Notes: generated by a model not told the origin, from the sequence alone. A stretch of 64,000 bases of DNA from Tetrastigma voinierianum (GCA_016808115.1 JAEQBH010005424.1:1-64000); one strand, 5' to 3'; positions 1-13,349 are shown, counted from the stretch's first letter. Made by a program: numbers and translations.

Positions 1-2480
1 TATTTTGACCCAAAATCTATAAATACCTCTAAATCATTCCATTCGATCACAAATTCTCTGCAATTCATATCCAATCTTCATTTCACTCTAATTTTTCTTC
101 ATGATAATTATACTTATACTTTCATATTTTTCAATTAGTTAATTTTAGTAATAAATATATTAATAAATTAATATTTCAAAGTTAGTCACATTTAAATCAA
201 GTTATATATTAGTTTAATATTGTGTATGTATATAGATAAATTTATAGTATTATGCTTAGTTTTTTCTTCATATTTTAAATTAGTTTAATTTAGTAATAAT
301 ATATTAATAAATTAATTTTTCACAAGTATTTAATATTTGAAATTGTTTTGACGAACCTCGAATTTCTTATCCATTGGTAAATATGATACAAGTTTAAAAA
401 CATTTATATAATATTATTATTCGGATCTTATAATCAATATTATCTAACATCGTATCTCTTATATTTAAAGATTGTGATTTATTAAGATTTGGTATCTCTA
501 TCACCTTCTCAGTAACAGAGTCATCTGATCTTCATTGATTTTAAAGTCACTCATGTAACGTAATTTCCAACGTATATATTCGATTATTAATGTCATTTTT
601 GCTACCCCTTTGGAAAGATTAATTTCAAAGCATTTACGTTAATTTCCTCGATATATCGATATTCATGTAAAAATATCCACCGATATATCCGTAAAATCCA
701 AGTATCGATATATCCGTCAAAATCGATATTTTCATCATTGTGTCAAACTAACGGTAACTTTAAATATCAAATTTTTTTTTTTTTGTAATATATTGTCATA
801 TGAAATACAAAATATATTAAATCATATATAAAGGAGATTTAATGCTTCAAAACAATGGAAAAACCAAAATTAAAAGATCTAGCATTCTGGATAAATAATC
901 AAGAGAGAGGTTCAACCATGCTTTGATATCAAATGGAAGAATCATACATTATCCCAAGCATGTTTCTACCATAGAAACATAAACAAAATACGATCGAAAT
1001 ACAGCTTCGCGCCAGTCCCAAACACAGTGTCACATCCATCCAAAACTGTAATACGAAATTTTCAACGATTCTAATCTTGGCCATTTTCTAAAATACGCTT
1101 TCAGATCACCTTGGCCGAAAACAGCACGTAAAATCCATTTCAGAAAAACCATTTTCTTAAAACGGCTAATCAAAACAATGAAATGTGTTTAAAATGCAGT
1201 TACTATTCACAATCCCGTGTTTTTTGGATACATGAGAAGAAAATCGTCGAAGACGAAATGGGTTAGTGCAAGAAAATAAATTAATAACCTGTTTTTATTT
1301 TATCCCAATTGGGACCAAATCCCGTGAGCTGATGACCAAAACAAAAAAAAACAAAGACATAACGCTTTTCCGATTCATATATAAATGTCAAAATAAATAA
1401 TTCATTTTGCTTTCAAATTTTGTTTTGGCTCCCATTCTCAGAATCTGGAACGCTGCTTTTCCTTGTTTTCGGTGCTTTTAAATAGAGAAATGTAAAATTT
1501 TCTACCTACTAAATGCGCCTACCTCCGACCGATTCCCTCAAACTCTTAACACAAAACCTTAATTTTCTCTCGCTTACCTCACTATACATGATGAAATTCT
1601 TAAAACAAAAACTAGTTTTAAACAGAAGAGGGACCCGATTCATTTTATCGCTGGTAAGATAGACTTATTTGATTCAAACCAAGAAGATATTTAATAAAAA
1701 TATATAATTAAATTAAATAAAAAACTTTAGATAATGAAATAACATCAAAGTTAATAGCATAATAGATCGGTTCAAGTAATTTATATTTGATAATTTTATA
1801 ATGATTGGGGACATACGACTTTAATTACGTGAACATATCACGATCACGACCATCTACGTTTCTTAAGGACGGATATGTTTCGCTATTCTCAACACTCATC
1901 GGTACATGCAAACTCAATAACAAGACGACAAAAACAAAACCATCGTAGATTACAAGATGATACAAATCATCTGGTTACACAAAGGTGATGATTTATTTAA
2001 AAACATAAAAAACAACAAATTAAAAATCTAGACGATACAATAAAACTAAAAAAAAATAAAATTACCTTTTACACTTTCTGAAATATTGGTCTCTGAGTAC
2101 TTTTACACTTTGGTAAATGACTTTTGGAAGTGTTTTGGACATATTTGTGCTTTTTTTTATAATTTGCCACAAAATACAATTAAAAATAACGTCAAAATTA
2201 GTATACGAACAAGAATACTATACTATTCGTTACGACATCGAAAATTTTTAAGCTTAACGACGCATTATAAATGGTTTCCAAAATTTTTAAAGCTTAATAT
2301 TATAATTAAAGGATCATGATATTACTATTCACAAACTAGTTTGAATATTATTTTTATTTTTAAATTATTTAACAATTAAAAAAAAATTCAAATACGGCCA
2401 AAACACACTTTGATTTTGTAGCTTTTAAACCAATTTCTATTTTTATCCCCAAAATTCTGACTTTTAGAAACATACGCGTG
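1..2480. other. AT-rich intergenic spacer
   Basis: No coding similarity is recognised here on either strand. The stretch is AT-rich, with many poly-A/T runs and short TA runs. A cluster of CGATATATC-type words lies at about 645-735 and is listed separately. The short open frames here have no recognisable domain and look random. Confidence 0.6.
645..735. repeat. Cluster of CGATATATC words
   Basis: The palindrome TCGATATATCGA is followed by at least three further copies of (A/T)CGATAT(AT) spaced roughly 20-30 bases apart. No terminal inverted repeat or target duplication is visible. It may be a decayed piece of a DNA transposon or simple periodic sequence. Confidence 0.4.
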
Positions 2481-2489
2481 GAGAAAAAT

Positions 2490-2700
2490 TAGGAAGCATG
2501 CCACGTCACCCCTTGTGGTCAACATCAAAAAAGGGTTGAACCCACCCAGCCGTAGACCCCAACCTCGTCAACAAATCCAACGGCTCACGACTGACACTTT
2601 AAAAATAGAACGAAGACAAACCAACACCGCCCCCCATGCCTGTCTGCTATCAACGGCCCCACATCTACCACGTGGAAAGATCTGAGTGAAACACGGGTCC
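2490..2700 (+). promoter_or_regulatory. Putative promoter of the PI4K-gamma locus
   Basis: This GC-richer stretch lies just upstream of the predicted first exon. It carries a perfect G-box core CACGTG at 2,669-2,674 and a second ACGT-core motif (CCACGTCA) at 2,501-2,508. Both are classic bZIP/bHLH binding words in plant promoters. Promoter activity is inferred from position and motifs only, and no clear TATA box was assigned. Confidence 0.4.
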
Positions 2701-3606
2701 ACATTTCTTAAATTATTATTTTTTAATTGAAAACTCCATCTTCGGCTTCTCTTGAAAGGAAGTTAGAAAAGCTCCTTCGAAAGCGGAGTGAGAGGGAGAG
2801 GAGACAACCTGACAGAGACGGGAGAGGATCTGGGGTCTGTGCCATCATAGCCGTTGATCCTTTTGACATCTCTGATCATGGTCGTCCATTCTCGATTCCC
2901 CCCTCATCTCCCCGCCTCTCCGCCTTCCTTTTCCTGATCTCGTAATTTCCAGTGAGTTCAGTTTTGCGGGCTTATTTCATTATTGTGTCTCTTTGGTTGC
3001 TGGAAAAGTGTGGTTAGAGAAAAGCAAAGAGGGATACGAATTTTGAATCAAAATTTTAATTATTCTTTCTTAACAGCTTAACGTCTTAAAAAATTTTCCA
3101 TAAAATTTGTCCAAAAAACGATACTCCTTTGCTGAAACTGGATTTCTTGTAGAAATGCTAAGTGATCTGTAATTTTTTTGCTTTTTATATTTATTTTATT
3201 TTATGTTACTTTTCCTTTTCTAAATGGTCAATGAGGTTGAGTTTTGATCCACCTTTCTGTTGTTACTTAAAACTGGTATGACATGGCAGGAATAAGCCTC
3301 GTTTTTTATTTCATTAGTTTTTAGTTTTTTGTCTTTGGACATAACTCGTACTGTTTGAAATGTATAGTGATGATTCTTCGGGGAATAAATTTATTCTCTT
3401 ATTTCGGATGACAAAAGAATCAAAATATACTTTTAAGATTTGGCAAAGCCATTGGGTCTCCTTTCCTGTTGAAATGACAAAAATCTCTCTCACTTCAGGC
3501 TGCGATATGGGAAAGATTAAGAATCGAAGTCCCAATGACAGATATTTGGAAGATTTCCTAGGACTGATGCTGTCTCATAGTTAGCTCTTGCAGAAGGCTA
3601 AAAAGG
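2700..3606 (+). other. Putative 5'-UTR exons of the PI4K-gamma locus
   Basis: A purine-rich leader-like exon ends at 2,951 before a consensus donor GTGAGT. A pyrimidine-rich acceptor ending in CAG at 3,496-3,498 opens a second exon (3,499-3,606), which ends before a second GTGAGT donor. A further intron would reach an acceptor between about 4,700 and 4,880, upstream of the ATG at 4,881; TTACAG near 4,720 is one candidate. An intron-containing leader argues that this locus is not a processed (reverse-transcribed) copy. The exon boundaries are inferred from splice motifs without transcript evidence. Confidence 0.4.
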
Positions 3607-4880
3607 TGAGTCTATCCAATTAAAACTATACCTGTGAATTTGATTTCTGTTTGTGATTAATTTTTATGATTGATGTTCACGTCATGTGAAATAGTTTTTA
3701 GTATTTTTACTTTCTTTATTTTTGTTCCCAATTTGTTTTGCTTTTTTTTGCTTGTGAGTAATATGATTTTATGGCTAAGAAGTGAGGAAATCATGGTTAT
3801 AAATTTGAGGCTCAGTTAGGACTTCTTGTTAGATGGTGAATTTAATTGTTGGAGAGGATAGCTTTTGGTGATTTTAATTGCTCGTTTAAGGCATGTCAGG
3901 CTATGTCTATGGCTTACTTTCTGAATATTTCTCTCTTGTGACTCTAGTATGGTTGTATATTTGTCAACTGGCTATTTGAATTGAGTTGCAGGTATATTGG
4001 AAGAGAATTTTCTTCTCACTAATTTATTTCAAAGTTAGGAATTTCAGAGGAGCTACGTCTTTTTTTTTAAAGAATGTTATTATCAGGTTATATAGAGGTG
4101 TTTAGAAACAATTATTTTCTCAAACTTGGGGGAGAGTTTGGATATTTTGGAGTAGATGGAAAAATTGAAGTTGAATGTTTGGTGAACTATGGTTGGAATT
4201 CTAAAATTGAGCATATTTAAATTTATGAATGACTGATTTTCTTGGTTTTATCCAAGGTTGCTCCTATAGGATAACCTACACTTTATATCTGTAAAAGTTA
4301 TGCCTTTTTTTATGCTGTGAACATTGCATCATGAATAAAATCCATTAACTTTTGCAGAAAACAAATTCTTTTATATTTGTTCCAGGAATATATGATATCT
4401 GTTAAATGAGGGTGCTGTTATTTATAAACTTTTCATTTCTCAGTGAATTGACATCTTGGTTCCTGTAAACGTGGGATGTTATTGGTTTCTATATACTGCT
4501 TGTTTCAGGGATATAACAGTTTATGTCAATTTGTTTTTGTTTTTTTTTGTTTATCCATGTTTAGTTGTTCTTTTTGTGAATCGCTCCTTTTTATCAGATA
4601 ATTTATCTGACTTTGATTTTTTAATTTTACTGGCTCTGTCAGGTAGTCGTCAATGTAGCACTTTAACTAAGCTTCCCTTGTCTGGTTCATAGTCTTATCT
4701 GTTCCATTGTGAGCATTACAGAAAATTCAAATTCCACCTGTCTATTATGATTTTTTGGGACATAGACTTTTCTCTCCTTCAAACACTACTGGTATATGAG
4801 TTTGGGAGAGAGAAGTTCTTTGCTGCTTTCACCCCTTCTGCTTCTGCCTCTGGCATTGACATCTGCCACCTTTGCTTGCC

Positions 4881-6710
4881 ATGGCGCATGATCTGGATAG
4901 CCCTTTACAAACTCAAATGGAAGTTGTAGCATTAGCGAGGGCTGTGAGCTGCCTTGAAAATAAGAGAATGGAAAGAAATTCTTCTGCAAGAAGACGAGCC
5001 AAACTAAACTGAAACTGGGCTGTGTGTTAAAGCAGAGCACAGGAGTGACAAATGCACATACGGTGAAGAAGAGATTGCAGCTTGCACTAATGTCCCAACC
5101 GAGGAAAGCCTATTGGACATATGGGGATACGGTATTGAAGAATGATCTAAGCGCAGTTAGAATGAGATTCTCCACTTCTCCTTACAAGGAAATTTTTGCA
5201 CAGAAGCTCATCTACGCCATGTCTCTCACCCACTGGTAGGGATCTTCAGCAGAGAGATCAAAGTGGTCCAATTGAGATATTGGGGTCCTCAAATTACTTT
5301 GCTCCCACAAAGTTACTGGTGAAGGACATTATGAAGGCAATGGAGAATGGTATCGATCCAATTCCTGTTTCCAGTGGGCTTGGAGGTTCATATTATTTTA
5401 GAAATTGTAATGGTGAGAATGTTGCCATTGTGGTTTTAATAGATGGGAGCCTTGTCCCAAACAACCCAAAAGGATGGTGGGAAAGCCCGGGGCAACCAGG
5501 CCTAAAATGTTCAAGTGAGGGTTGTGGGAGACAGTTTTAGGAAGTGGCAGCTACCCTCCTTGACTATGATCATTTTTGCCAATGTGCCACTCACAGCCCT
5601 TGCAGGAAGATTACACACTCACTTTTAATGTCAATGATAGGGTGAATGGAAATATGAATCAAAATGGTAAAAGTTTGGTCATAAGATTGCATCGTTGCAG
5701 CAGTTCATCCCCTCATGATTTGATGCTGGGCGATCATGGTGGCTCTAGCTTCACTTGTTTCTGCTGTGCATAGGATTGGGATTTTAGATATTCGATCTTA
5801 AAACACAGAGCAGGGGCAGGAAACCTTTAGCTAGGTGCTTGATGGGTTTGAGAGATTTGGTCAGGTGGAGCTTGTTCCATCGACCACGGTTGTGGCCTTC
5901 AGAAAGCTTAGAGGATCCATACTTGAGTGGATCCATTGCCATGTGCTTCTATTCTTTCTGAGGACAAGAACTGGAACATATTGATAATCTTGACCCCATT
6001 TATGCATTCTGATATGCTGCGAAGGAGCTGCCCACATTCCGGAGAGGCATGCCTCCAGTTCTGGTTCTTGCAATTCATTTCAAGGAAGAAAGGTGACGGC
6101 CTTTGTCTCATTGAGGATTTGGTGAAATGATGAGTAGAGTTTCAGCTCCATAAGGGGGATCCATGAGCTTGAGCTTATACATGCATTGAGGCGCGAAGGT
6201 AATAGAAAGAGATGGGGTGTTGGCTTGAAGGAAACTGGGAGAAGAGGAGTTTAGCTTGATATAGACGTGAGGATGAGTGGAATTGGATATGATCCCTATT
6301 GTGGAAGAGAGAAATTGTTGAGTAAAACTACCTTCAATTTTGGGTTCAGAAATGGTAATGGGCGAATCCAATTTCTGGGTTGGAGGAGAACATTGAGGAG
6401 GAGGCAAAGCAGAGATTGAGGAGCCAGGTTCAAGAGCAAGAAGCAGTCCATGTCACTGGAAAACAGAGTTGATGAGAAGACTTGGCAACACAAAGATGGT
6501 TATGGCAGAATCCACAGTTATTCTGGGAAACTGAGATTCAATGAGCAGTTATCTAAAGCAGTTGTTTTGAGCTGACTGGATATGAATGGGGAGGATTGGA
6601 CACAGTTCTTTGAAAATTTTGCAGTAGAAGTTGCGCTGCGTCCAGCTTTGCAACCTAAATCTGCAAGTTTAGGTCAGAGGCAAAGGCAGAGAGTTTGGAA
6701 CCACACATTG
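4881..6710 (+). pseudogene. Phosphatidylinositol 4-kinase gamma (UbL-PI3/4 kinase) gene, broken
   Basis: Plant type II PI4K-gamma proteins have N-terminal ubiquitin-like sequence and a PI3/4-kinase fold. The order seen across frames is: N-terminus MAHDLDSPLQTQM from 4,881; ubiquitin-like part with HTVKKRLQLAL and NDLSAVR (about 5,060-5,160); linker HRSSSTPCLSPTGRDLQQ (5,199-5,252); kinase start with PVSSGLGGSYYFRN and NNPKGW (about 5,360-5,480); FNVNDRVNGN (about 5,620); HRIGILDIR (about 5,770); an EDPYxxWIH-like stretch (about 5,905); a C-terminal tail with SLGQRQRQR (about 6,670). The kinase region is broken by at least six frameshifts and a stop just after the SSEGCGRQF segment, so no full protein can be made as written. 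The coding part has no intron, as I recall for PI4K-gamma relatives. Many breaks are one-base length changes in homopolymers, so consensus error is an alternative to real decay. Confidence 0.85.
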
Positions 6711-7010
6711 ACTTTGAGAAGGTAGCTATAGAATGTGAAGTGAAGTGCCAAAAGGAGAATACTAGGGTTATACCCTGGGGTTTTAGGCATCTTAGGTTCA
6801 TGGGTTAGTTAGTCTATAGGAGGACTGCATCTAAGAGTTGAAGCCACTTTTGTAAGTAGTTGTATTGTGAGATGTGGAAGTTACATGTGGGATTTTTTTC
6901 TTTCTTTCTTTTCACTTCTTTGTTCTTCTTCCACTCCTTGTCAATGTTTAGACACATGGTTGATAGAATAAAGAAATGAATGGAAAATAGATCAGTGGTA
7001 TATAATGTTG
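6711..7010 (+). other. 3'-UTR-like region with AATAAA signal
   Basis: Non-coding sequence directly follows the PI4K-gamma remnant. It has a T-rich stretch and a canonical AATAAA at 6,967-6,972. This fits the 3' end of the same transcription unit. The assignment rests on position and the single motif. Confidence 0.4.
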
Positions 7011-8740
7011 GTGTTGAAATATCTCTGAGCTTATTTTCAGTTATATTACATTACATTCTTAATCGAGACTACTAAATTTTTTTAGTTCATATTCAGTGTT
7101 TATTTAAGGCTGTGCCGGTTTTTCTCTGGTCAGAATTCTCAATATCAAATGGCAAATAAGGGTAGCAGTTTGTCATGTTGGGTCAGGAAAAGGATGACGG
7201 TAATGGCGGCGTGAGAGGACCGCTTCCCTTACCCATTTTTAAGCAAAACTGATTGCAAAAACTACACAAATTATAGACAGGTCAGAGCTGAAAAGAAATG
7301 AATTATTGAAAGAAGACTTTTTGTGAAACATTGCAAAACAAACACCGACCTTAGCGTAAATATACAATCAGCTTTGTTCTATTTTTTCAAGGATATTTGC
7401 TGGTTTAGTTGAGTGTGTCGTTGTCGATATGTGGCTCTAAGTTTTGCCAGTATGTTGGGATGTCGTTTCTTGCTGTGATCTTAATCACCACTTTCTGCTT
7501 GCTTAGACTCTCTCGCATTTTAACATATATAATTATACTTGATGATTATGATTTATTATTATTGTTATTGTTTTCTTAGAGGTATTTGAGAAGGGACAAA
7601 ATAACTTTACATCATCACAACTTTTTTTTTTTTTTTAATACACAACTTAATAACATAACTTCAAATTAAAATAATTGATTTTTTTAACCTCAAATCTTTT
7701 TTCATAACTCATATTTTATAATAAATATTCTTATAATTTCATTCGATTTTACAATGTTTAACGGTAAAGTTATGACTTCATATCAATAAAATACAAATAT
7801 TAATTAAAAATTATTAAAAGTAAATATATGAAATTAATGATTTAATAAATTCATATTAATTTTATCAACAACCTTTATAGTTGAAATGATAAATAAATAA
7901 ACAAATGAATAAAAAATCAATATAAAACTTAATTAAAAAAAAATTTATAAGCATTAATTTTTTACTACACTCCACCCTTTCTTTTCACGTGATTTTAATG
8001 GGCATTGATTCACTCATCTGGTTGGGTTATGTTAGCCTAATTGAACTTCCATTTGATTTCGGTGAACCAAACACATAAAGTGTTATAGTTAGCTAGTTAC
8101 ACTCACTCGTCCTCTAATCTTTACGATGAAGTTTGCACATCTCATCCATCTCATTAACCCCAAGCTAACAAATGTACCAGATAAAACCTCCATTGGATAA
8201 CCCTACCCCAATGCCTGTTTTACACCAACTAAGCTACCCTTCAGGGTTCTTTACGACAGAGTTACTATTGTATTGTGATGAGTAGCAAGAGTCTCCAACC
8301 TGCAACACTGGAACAGTTGAAGATTGCCATTGCTTTCATATTTTTGAGCCTGCGGCGTTCATCCTTCAAGCTCAGAATAATCCATGGTCATTTGAATCCG
8401 GAGGTGAGCCTGTGGATTGATACTTCACAAAATTTGTCGATTCATGTGTGTCCATGTCTCTATATTTGTGATTATATGCTAACAAGTTATAAAGTCGTAG
8501 AAACAAACACATAGAGAGGAATATGAGGAAATGAAAGAAAGAAACTCAATGTCATGTCATGATAAAGATAATGTCTGATCCAGATAAATGCACATTAAAA
8601 GCATTTCTTCAACTCAACTATGCACCACCAGATCCCAATATCCAAGCCCACTGATGATGTCTATAAGGTATACCCCCCCAGCATATCATGGTCATGCTCT
8701 CTTGAAAGTCATCCAGTCCTGGTCCTCCAAACATACTCTG
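7011..8740. other. Intergenic spacer between two broken genes
   Basis: AT-rich from about 7,500 to 7,960, with a poly-T run near 7,621. I see no domain-level coding signal. Short open frames at 8,275-8,514 and 8,620-8,952 (+) overlap or adjoin the minus-strand CRLK2-like 3' end and are not credible genes. Confidence 0.5.
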
Positions 8741-11083
8741 AAACCCACTTGATGGCGTTTCGGTGTTTTGTGCAGGCATTTGTGTCCTATGCTGGCCAGC
8801 CTTTAATTTTCAATATTACATTCCCCTACCAGTCGCTTACCATATTTCATCAACCCCATCTTGACTCGCGGGATGCTCTAAAGGAACAGAAAATGGAAAC
8901 TCGTCAGATTCAAAAATTTAGACTCGGGAAGCAAGGGCCTATGGAAGAATAAATAAAACCACTCGCAGAGAGAAAAGAGCTTACAAGATTGACAAACTCC
9001 ATTAGGTTTTGGTGTGGATGGATTGCAGTAATGAGTTCAAAGATGATAACACCAAAACTATAGATGCCACTTTTCATTGCAGAAACTTGTCAATAGAGGA
9101 TATATAGGCAGGGTCCATGTAGCCATGTACCCCCTTCAGGCCTGAGTTACGCCATCGAAGATTCTTCCTTGACAGTCCAAAATCAGCAACCTGATTATAT
9201 GGGAAAAAAAGGCCAGTCAAATAAAATCCAACCATTAGTCATTGTTACTATTCAGATTACCACCTTACACAAGTTCGATCAAATCTGATACCCTTTTCCC
9301 AAATTAACATTCCTAGATGACATCAAGACCTGGTATTTGATTTTCCTTTTCTTGTTTCCATGCCTTTATAGTGTTTTTTGGTGGCCAAAAAGAAAGAAAA
9401 AAGACAATCGACAACTAATATTTATTTTTTTAATCTAAAGTTACACATCATAAAGCATTTCAAAAAAGAAAATGAAATAAAAGAAACTAGATTCATGGAA
9501 CTGGGTTACCTTAGCCCTCATTGATCGGTCCAACAATATATTAGAGGACTTCAAATCCCGATGTATAACTGGTGGGACTGCCTGTTCCAAGAAAATGTCA
9601 AATGAAGGGAAAAAAAGACATTTTTCACTAGGAAGAAGGCTAAAACCAGATCACAAGATATACCCCTTCATGAAGATATTCGATTCCATGTGAAATATCT
9701 AGTGATTTGCAGCCTTTCCCTCCCAACTCAAACCCTGGTCCCTTCACCTGAGTACAACAAGCCCACAATGATTCTAATTTAAAACCCTACTCATTATAGT
9801 GCCTTTTCCATAATAATATATGGAATGGGTAACCTTGTATCTAAAATGAGAAAATTTGATGCAAATGATAGTAAACCCCATCCATATAATATATTCAAAT
9901 GATAATTAAAGACGAATCCTTATATTCATGGACACTCAAAGTCTCAAAAAGTCACTCTCATTAAGCAGAGTTTATATCTATCTCCCGGGTCCATAGTTAG
10001 TCATAAAGAACACAAATCAAGATAGATCATATATGTGCCATCATACTACCGTAGATAGGCGTCAAGCCCATTACCTATGAATTCATAAATTAAATATGTT
10101 GGCCTTATTCATACACAATATCCCACCAAATTTACATTTTAGATTCGTGGAAAGTAGTCTACTCCAGCGCAAAGAGATACCTGAAAACATAAAATTCAAC
10201 AGGCTTGAGTTGTTCAGATATCAAATCGTGTCCAATTGTGTAATCTGCACTACCATAGAAGTGATTGCAGCACATTTCAACAGATGGTTTAAAATTTTCT
10301 TCCCACTTTGAAGTTGCCCGCATATAAGGGCATGTTGGGACATTCCATGGAAACTAAAGCAGCATAAGAAGATAGTCTATTTTGTAATAGGAGGTTGCTA
10401 ATGATGGTGAATGATCAGTTTCAAAGTTATGACATTTCAAACTTAATCATTTCCGATGATGGCTTCCACATTCAGTAATGGTCCCATCCACAATCATGGT
10501 TTCACATAAAGAGACTGTACCCAGTGGAGCAGCTCCTTAATGTAAATTACATTTTTTCCCCAAATTTTGGAAAGTCAACTTCTAAACAGAAAAAAAAAAC
10601 ATGCAGTCCCTTCACAAACTTGGTTCTCATGAGTTATAAGGCTAATAAAGGTCATCATAATAAAAAAACTCAATCAATACATAGCAAGTTAATACTTCAT
10701 AACATTTCATGATTCCCTTCCAGAATTGAAAATCAACTAGAATGAATAGACTTTTATCTCCATTAAAGCAACCACTCAATGTTAGTTCCAAGTGCATAAG
10801 AAATTCATTTATTAAGTAGCCAGTCAGTGCTCATTGTGGAGTACAAATACTTTATGGTAGGACATCTACATGACATCTATGTGGTAAAATACCAAGCCAG
10901 TCAAAATTTTGCTGTGAAGTACAAATTCTCAATGTTTTTGTACAAACTAATGGCTTTGATTTTCCACGCATTTTTGGTTTTCCTTTTGAAATGACCTAAT
11001 TTTCTAATAAGTCCTAGCAACTCTTCCATTAAAAGCCTCATTCCTTGACAGCTCATATTCCCACTTAACTAATGATCACAGAT

Positions 11084-11137
11084 GACAAGTCCTGTACTGT
11101 TTTTTTTTTTTTTTGACAAGCGACAAATCCTGTACTG
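11084..11137 (-). mobile_element. Micro-insertion of a LINE tail (22 bases) with target duplication
   Basis: A 16-base direct repeat (GACAAGTCCTGTACTG, with one mismatch in the second copy) occurs at 11,084-11,099 and 11,122-11,137. Between them are only 22 bases: a poly-T run of 15 followed by GACAAGC. On the minus strand this reads GCTTGTC followed by poly-A, like an extremely 5'-truncated LINE 3' end. It lies in intron 2 of the CRLK2-like gene. Simple duplication with slippage is the alternative. Confidence 0.6.
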
Positions 11138-11503
11138 ATTTAATACCCATATAACCCCTGCAGTGTGTTGTGGGTGGGTGTTCGGTTGAGCCATGGTGGA
11201 ATTTGATTCATTAGTAAAACCTTCTGGATTTTCAAGTTCTATAATTAAAGAAATCAAAGAATAGATATGACCAAATGAGTAGGCTGAATGATGTGGAGAA
11301 AGTCCTATTTCCTAGTTCCTACAACAGAAGTCGCTAATCTATAACTTACCTCAGTTTGAAACTCTTTCTCTCCCTGTTTTGAATCAGAAGCAAGCACCTT
11401 TACCGCTACAACTTCACTTGTAGCCATTGGCAACTATACTGCTTTGGACCGTGACCCTTGTCCCAAAATAGTTGTGAAATTGTGTGTTGCTTTTTGAATA
11501 TCC

Positions 11504-12129
11504 CTGGGAAAACATAAGGAGTTAGACAAAGGACTCTCATAGCATGCGAACATTAAAAAAAAAAAGAAAAAAAAAATCCATACATTTTACAGAAGATCAA
11601 ACTAGCTTGGCAAAATAATTCTTTCTCTTTTATTTTTTATTTTTCACTTTTCATTTTTCATTTTTCATTTTTCATTTTAATTTTAATTTTAAAATTCTGG
11701 GTGGGGGTTGGAGGTGAGTGGTAGAGTGAAATTGCAACACAGACCTGGATTCAAGTTACTTGCCTTGCTATCTAGCTCTTCCTGCTGGAGAGTCCAAACC
11801 CTCATTTTATACCTATTTGTTCTACTTATAATATTGTCCTTGTTCCTGATCATTTCTTATAAAGACCATATTCACCTTTATTTTCATGTATGATTATTCA
11901 GCTGTTTTTTGACTGCTCACCGCACAACCATGTCGTTTGTGCATGAGTAACCCATGTATTTAAATAAATAAAAAGATTATTTCAAAATACAGGTGCAGGT
12001 GAGAGTGGGAGTAATGAGAGTCAGTCCCCATTTATTTAACATGTGTCCAAGCATGACTCAAGTGTCGGCATATGAACACAATTACAGTTTCTCTGCACAA
12101 GTGCCATATAGGTCCACCTAGTTTCTTCA
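11504..12129. other. CRLK2-like intron 1, 3' part
   Basis: Intronic sequence between the acceptor of exon 2 and the copia element. It has a poly-A-rich tract at about 11,550-11,578 and five short TTTTTCAT-like repeats at about 11,630-11,675. No coding signal is seen. Confidence 0.5.
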
Positions 12130-12225
12130 TGTTATAGCATATATCTACTTTACAAATACAGTTGTAACCTGTTAGGAAACTTGTCATATAGAGTTGTAAT
12201 CTATTAGGAAGGTTAGATTGACTTT

Positions 12226-12261
<36 letters not shown>

Positions 12262-12329
12262 CCACAATGAATCCAATGAAAAAACAAGGAAGGAATTCTT
12301 TCCTCAATTCTTTCTTCTTGATTTCTACA
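12130..12329 (+). repeat. Copia 5' LTR
   Basis: This 200-base LTR starts TGTTATAGCATATATCTAC and ends TTCTACA, and it matches 14,757-14,965. A (TA)n microsatellite lies at about 12,228-12,259. The sequence TGAGTATCGAGC directly after it resembles the plant initiator-Met primer site TGGTATCAGAGC. Confidence 0.9.
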
Positions 12330-12869
12330 TGAGTATCGAGCCTAAGGCTCGGATTTGAAACAAAATTAGGAACAAATTCAAAGAAGAGAAAGAGAGCGTG
12401 AGGTGTTCTTTGAAACACCCATCTAGAGAGAAGAAGTGGGGTGACACGCCCGCAGGAAGGGCGCCAACCATCGACAAGCGGGGCCACCGAAATCCGTGGC
12501 AGGATGAATGAGCGCGTGAGGCTCACGCGCAAATCATAGATATTTGGCCTGTTCCTATGCGCCAGCGCGTGAGAAGCGGCGTGGGCGTCCCGGCGACACG
12601 CCTCCTCCATCGGGGTTCTTGACCCGCAGAGCAAGCCTCCTCAGTCTGCCTTCCCTCGACCAGAAAGGGTCTTTCGTTTTCTCGTCGGCGGCGGCATCTG
12701 TGGAGGTTTCTTCGTGTATCTGGGTTGCAGACCTAGGTTTTTTAGGGAAATCTCTGTGCTCTTGATCTCTGGAGGTATACTTTGTCCCTAACTTCTATCT
12801 TTGACTTCATAGCAGCGATTCGATTTTTAGAAATGAAGCTTGTTTCGTAGCTTGAAGTAGTCAGATGAT

Positions 12870-13340
12870 GTGTCTAAAATCACGGAGGACAAACTAATTG
12901 GTCCCAATTACTCAGATTGGAGTAAAACAATTCACGTATACTTACAGAGTATTTGTATGGCCAGTCATCTTGATAAGAACCCTCCTATGGATGATTTGAA
13001 AGATCGATGGCTGGAGGATGATGTCCGTCTCTTCCTACAAATTCGTAATTCCATTGACGGTAAAGTACTCACCCTCATTAATCACTGTGAGTATGTTAAG
13101 GAACTAATGGAATATTTGGAATTTGTCTATTTGCGCAAAGGGAATATTTCTCGCATATTCAATATATGTAGAGCCTTTTATCGCACTGAGAAACAGGATC
13201 GGTCCCTCATGGAAGAAGACATATGAGGAACTGAATACACTACTACCATTTACTCCAGATGTTAAGGTTCAGCAGGCTCAACGGGAAAAGATGGTAGTGA
13301 TGGGTTTTCTCGCCGCACTCCCTTCGGAGTATGATTCTGT
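12870..13340 (+). pseudogene. Copia gag (UBN2-like), frameshifted and 3'-deleted
   Basis: The first frame (12,870-13,226) has KLIGPNYSDWSKTI, LFLQIRNSIDG and FYRTEKQDRS, typical of plant copia gag. The match then moves to another frame with TYEELNTLLPF and VKVQQAQREKMVVMGFLAALPSEYDS (each stretch visible in place at 13,220-13,340). Translation then jumps straight into ADGSQSCVLGLGT, which belongs to the protease/gag-pre-integrase side, so the CCHC knuckle and protease active site are deleted near 13,350. Confidence 0.85.
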
Positions 13341-13349
13341 TAAGGTGCT

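Noticed and set aside
5861..6493. Several minus-strand frames over the PI4K-gamma region
   Set aside because: They are antisense shadows of the broken PI4K-gamma reading frame.
7617..7655. Micro-LINE insertion at a poly-T run (CACAACTT on both sides)
   Set aside because: The flanking repeat is only eight bases and AT-rich, too short to tell from chance.
12032..12634. 200-residue minus-strand open frame
   Set aside because: It runs antisense through the copia LTR and its (TA)n tract (giving an IYIYIY run) and the leader. It is an artefact of the repeat.
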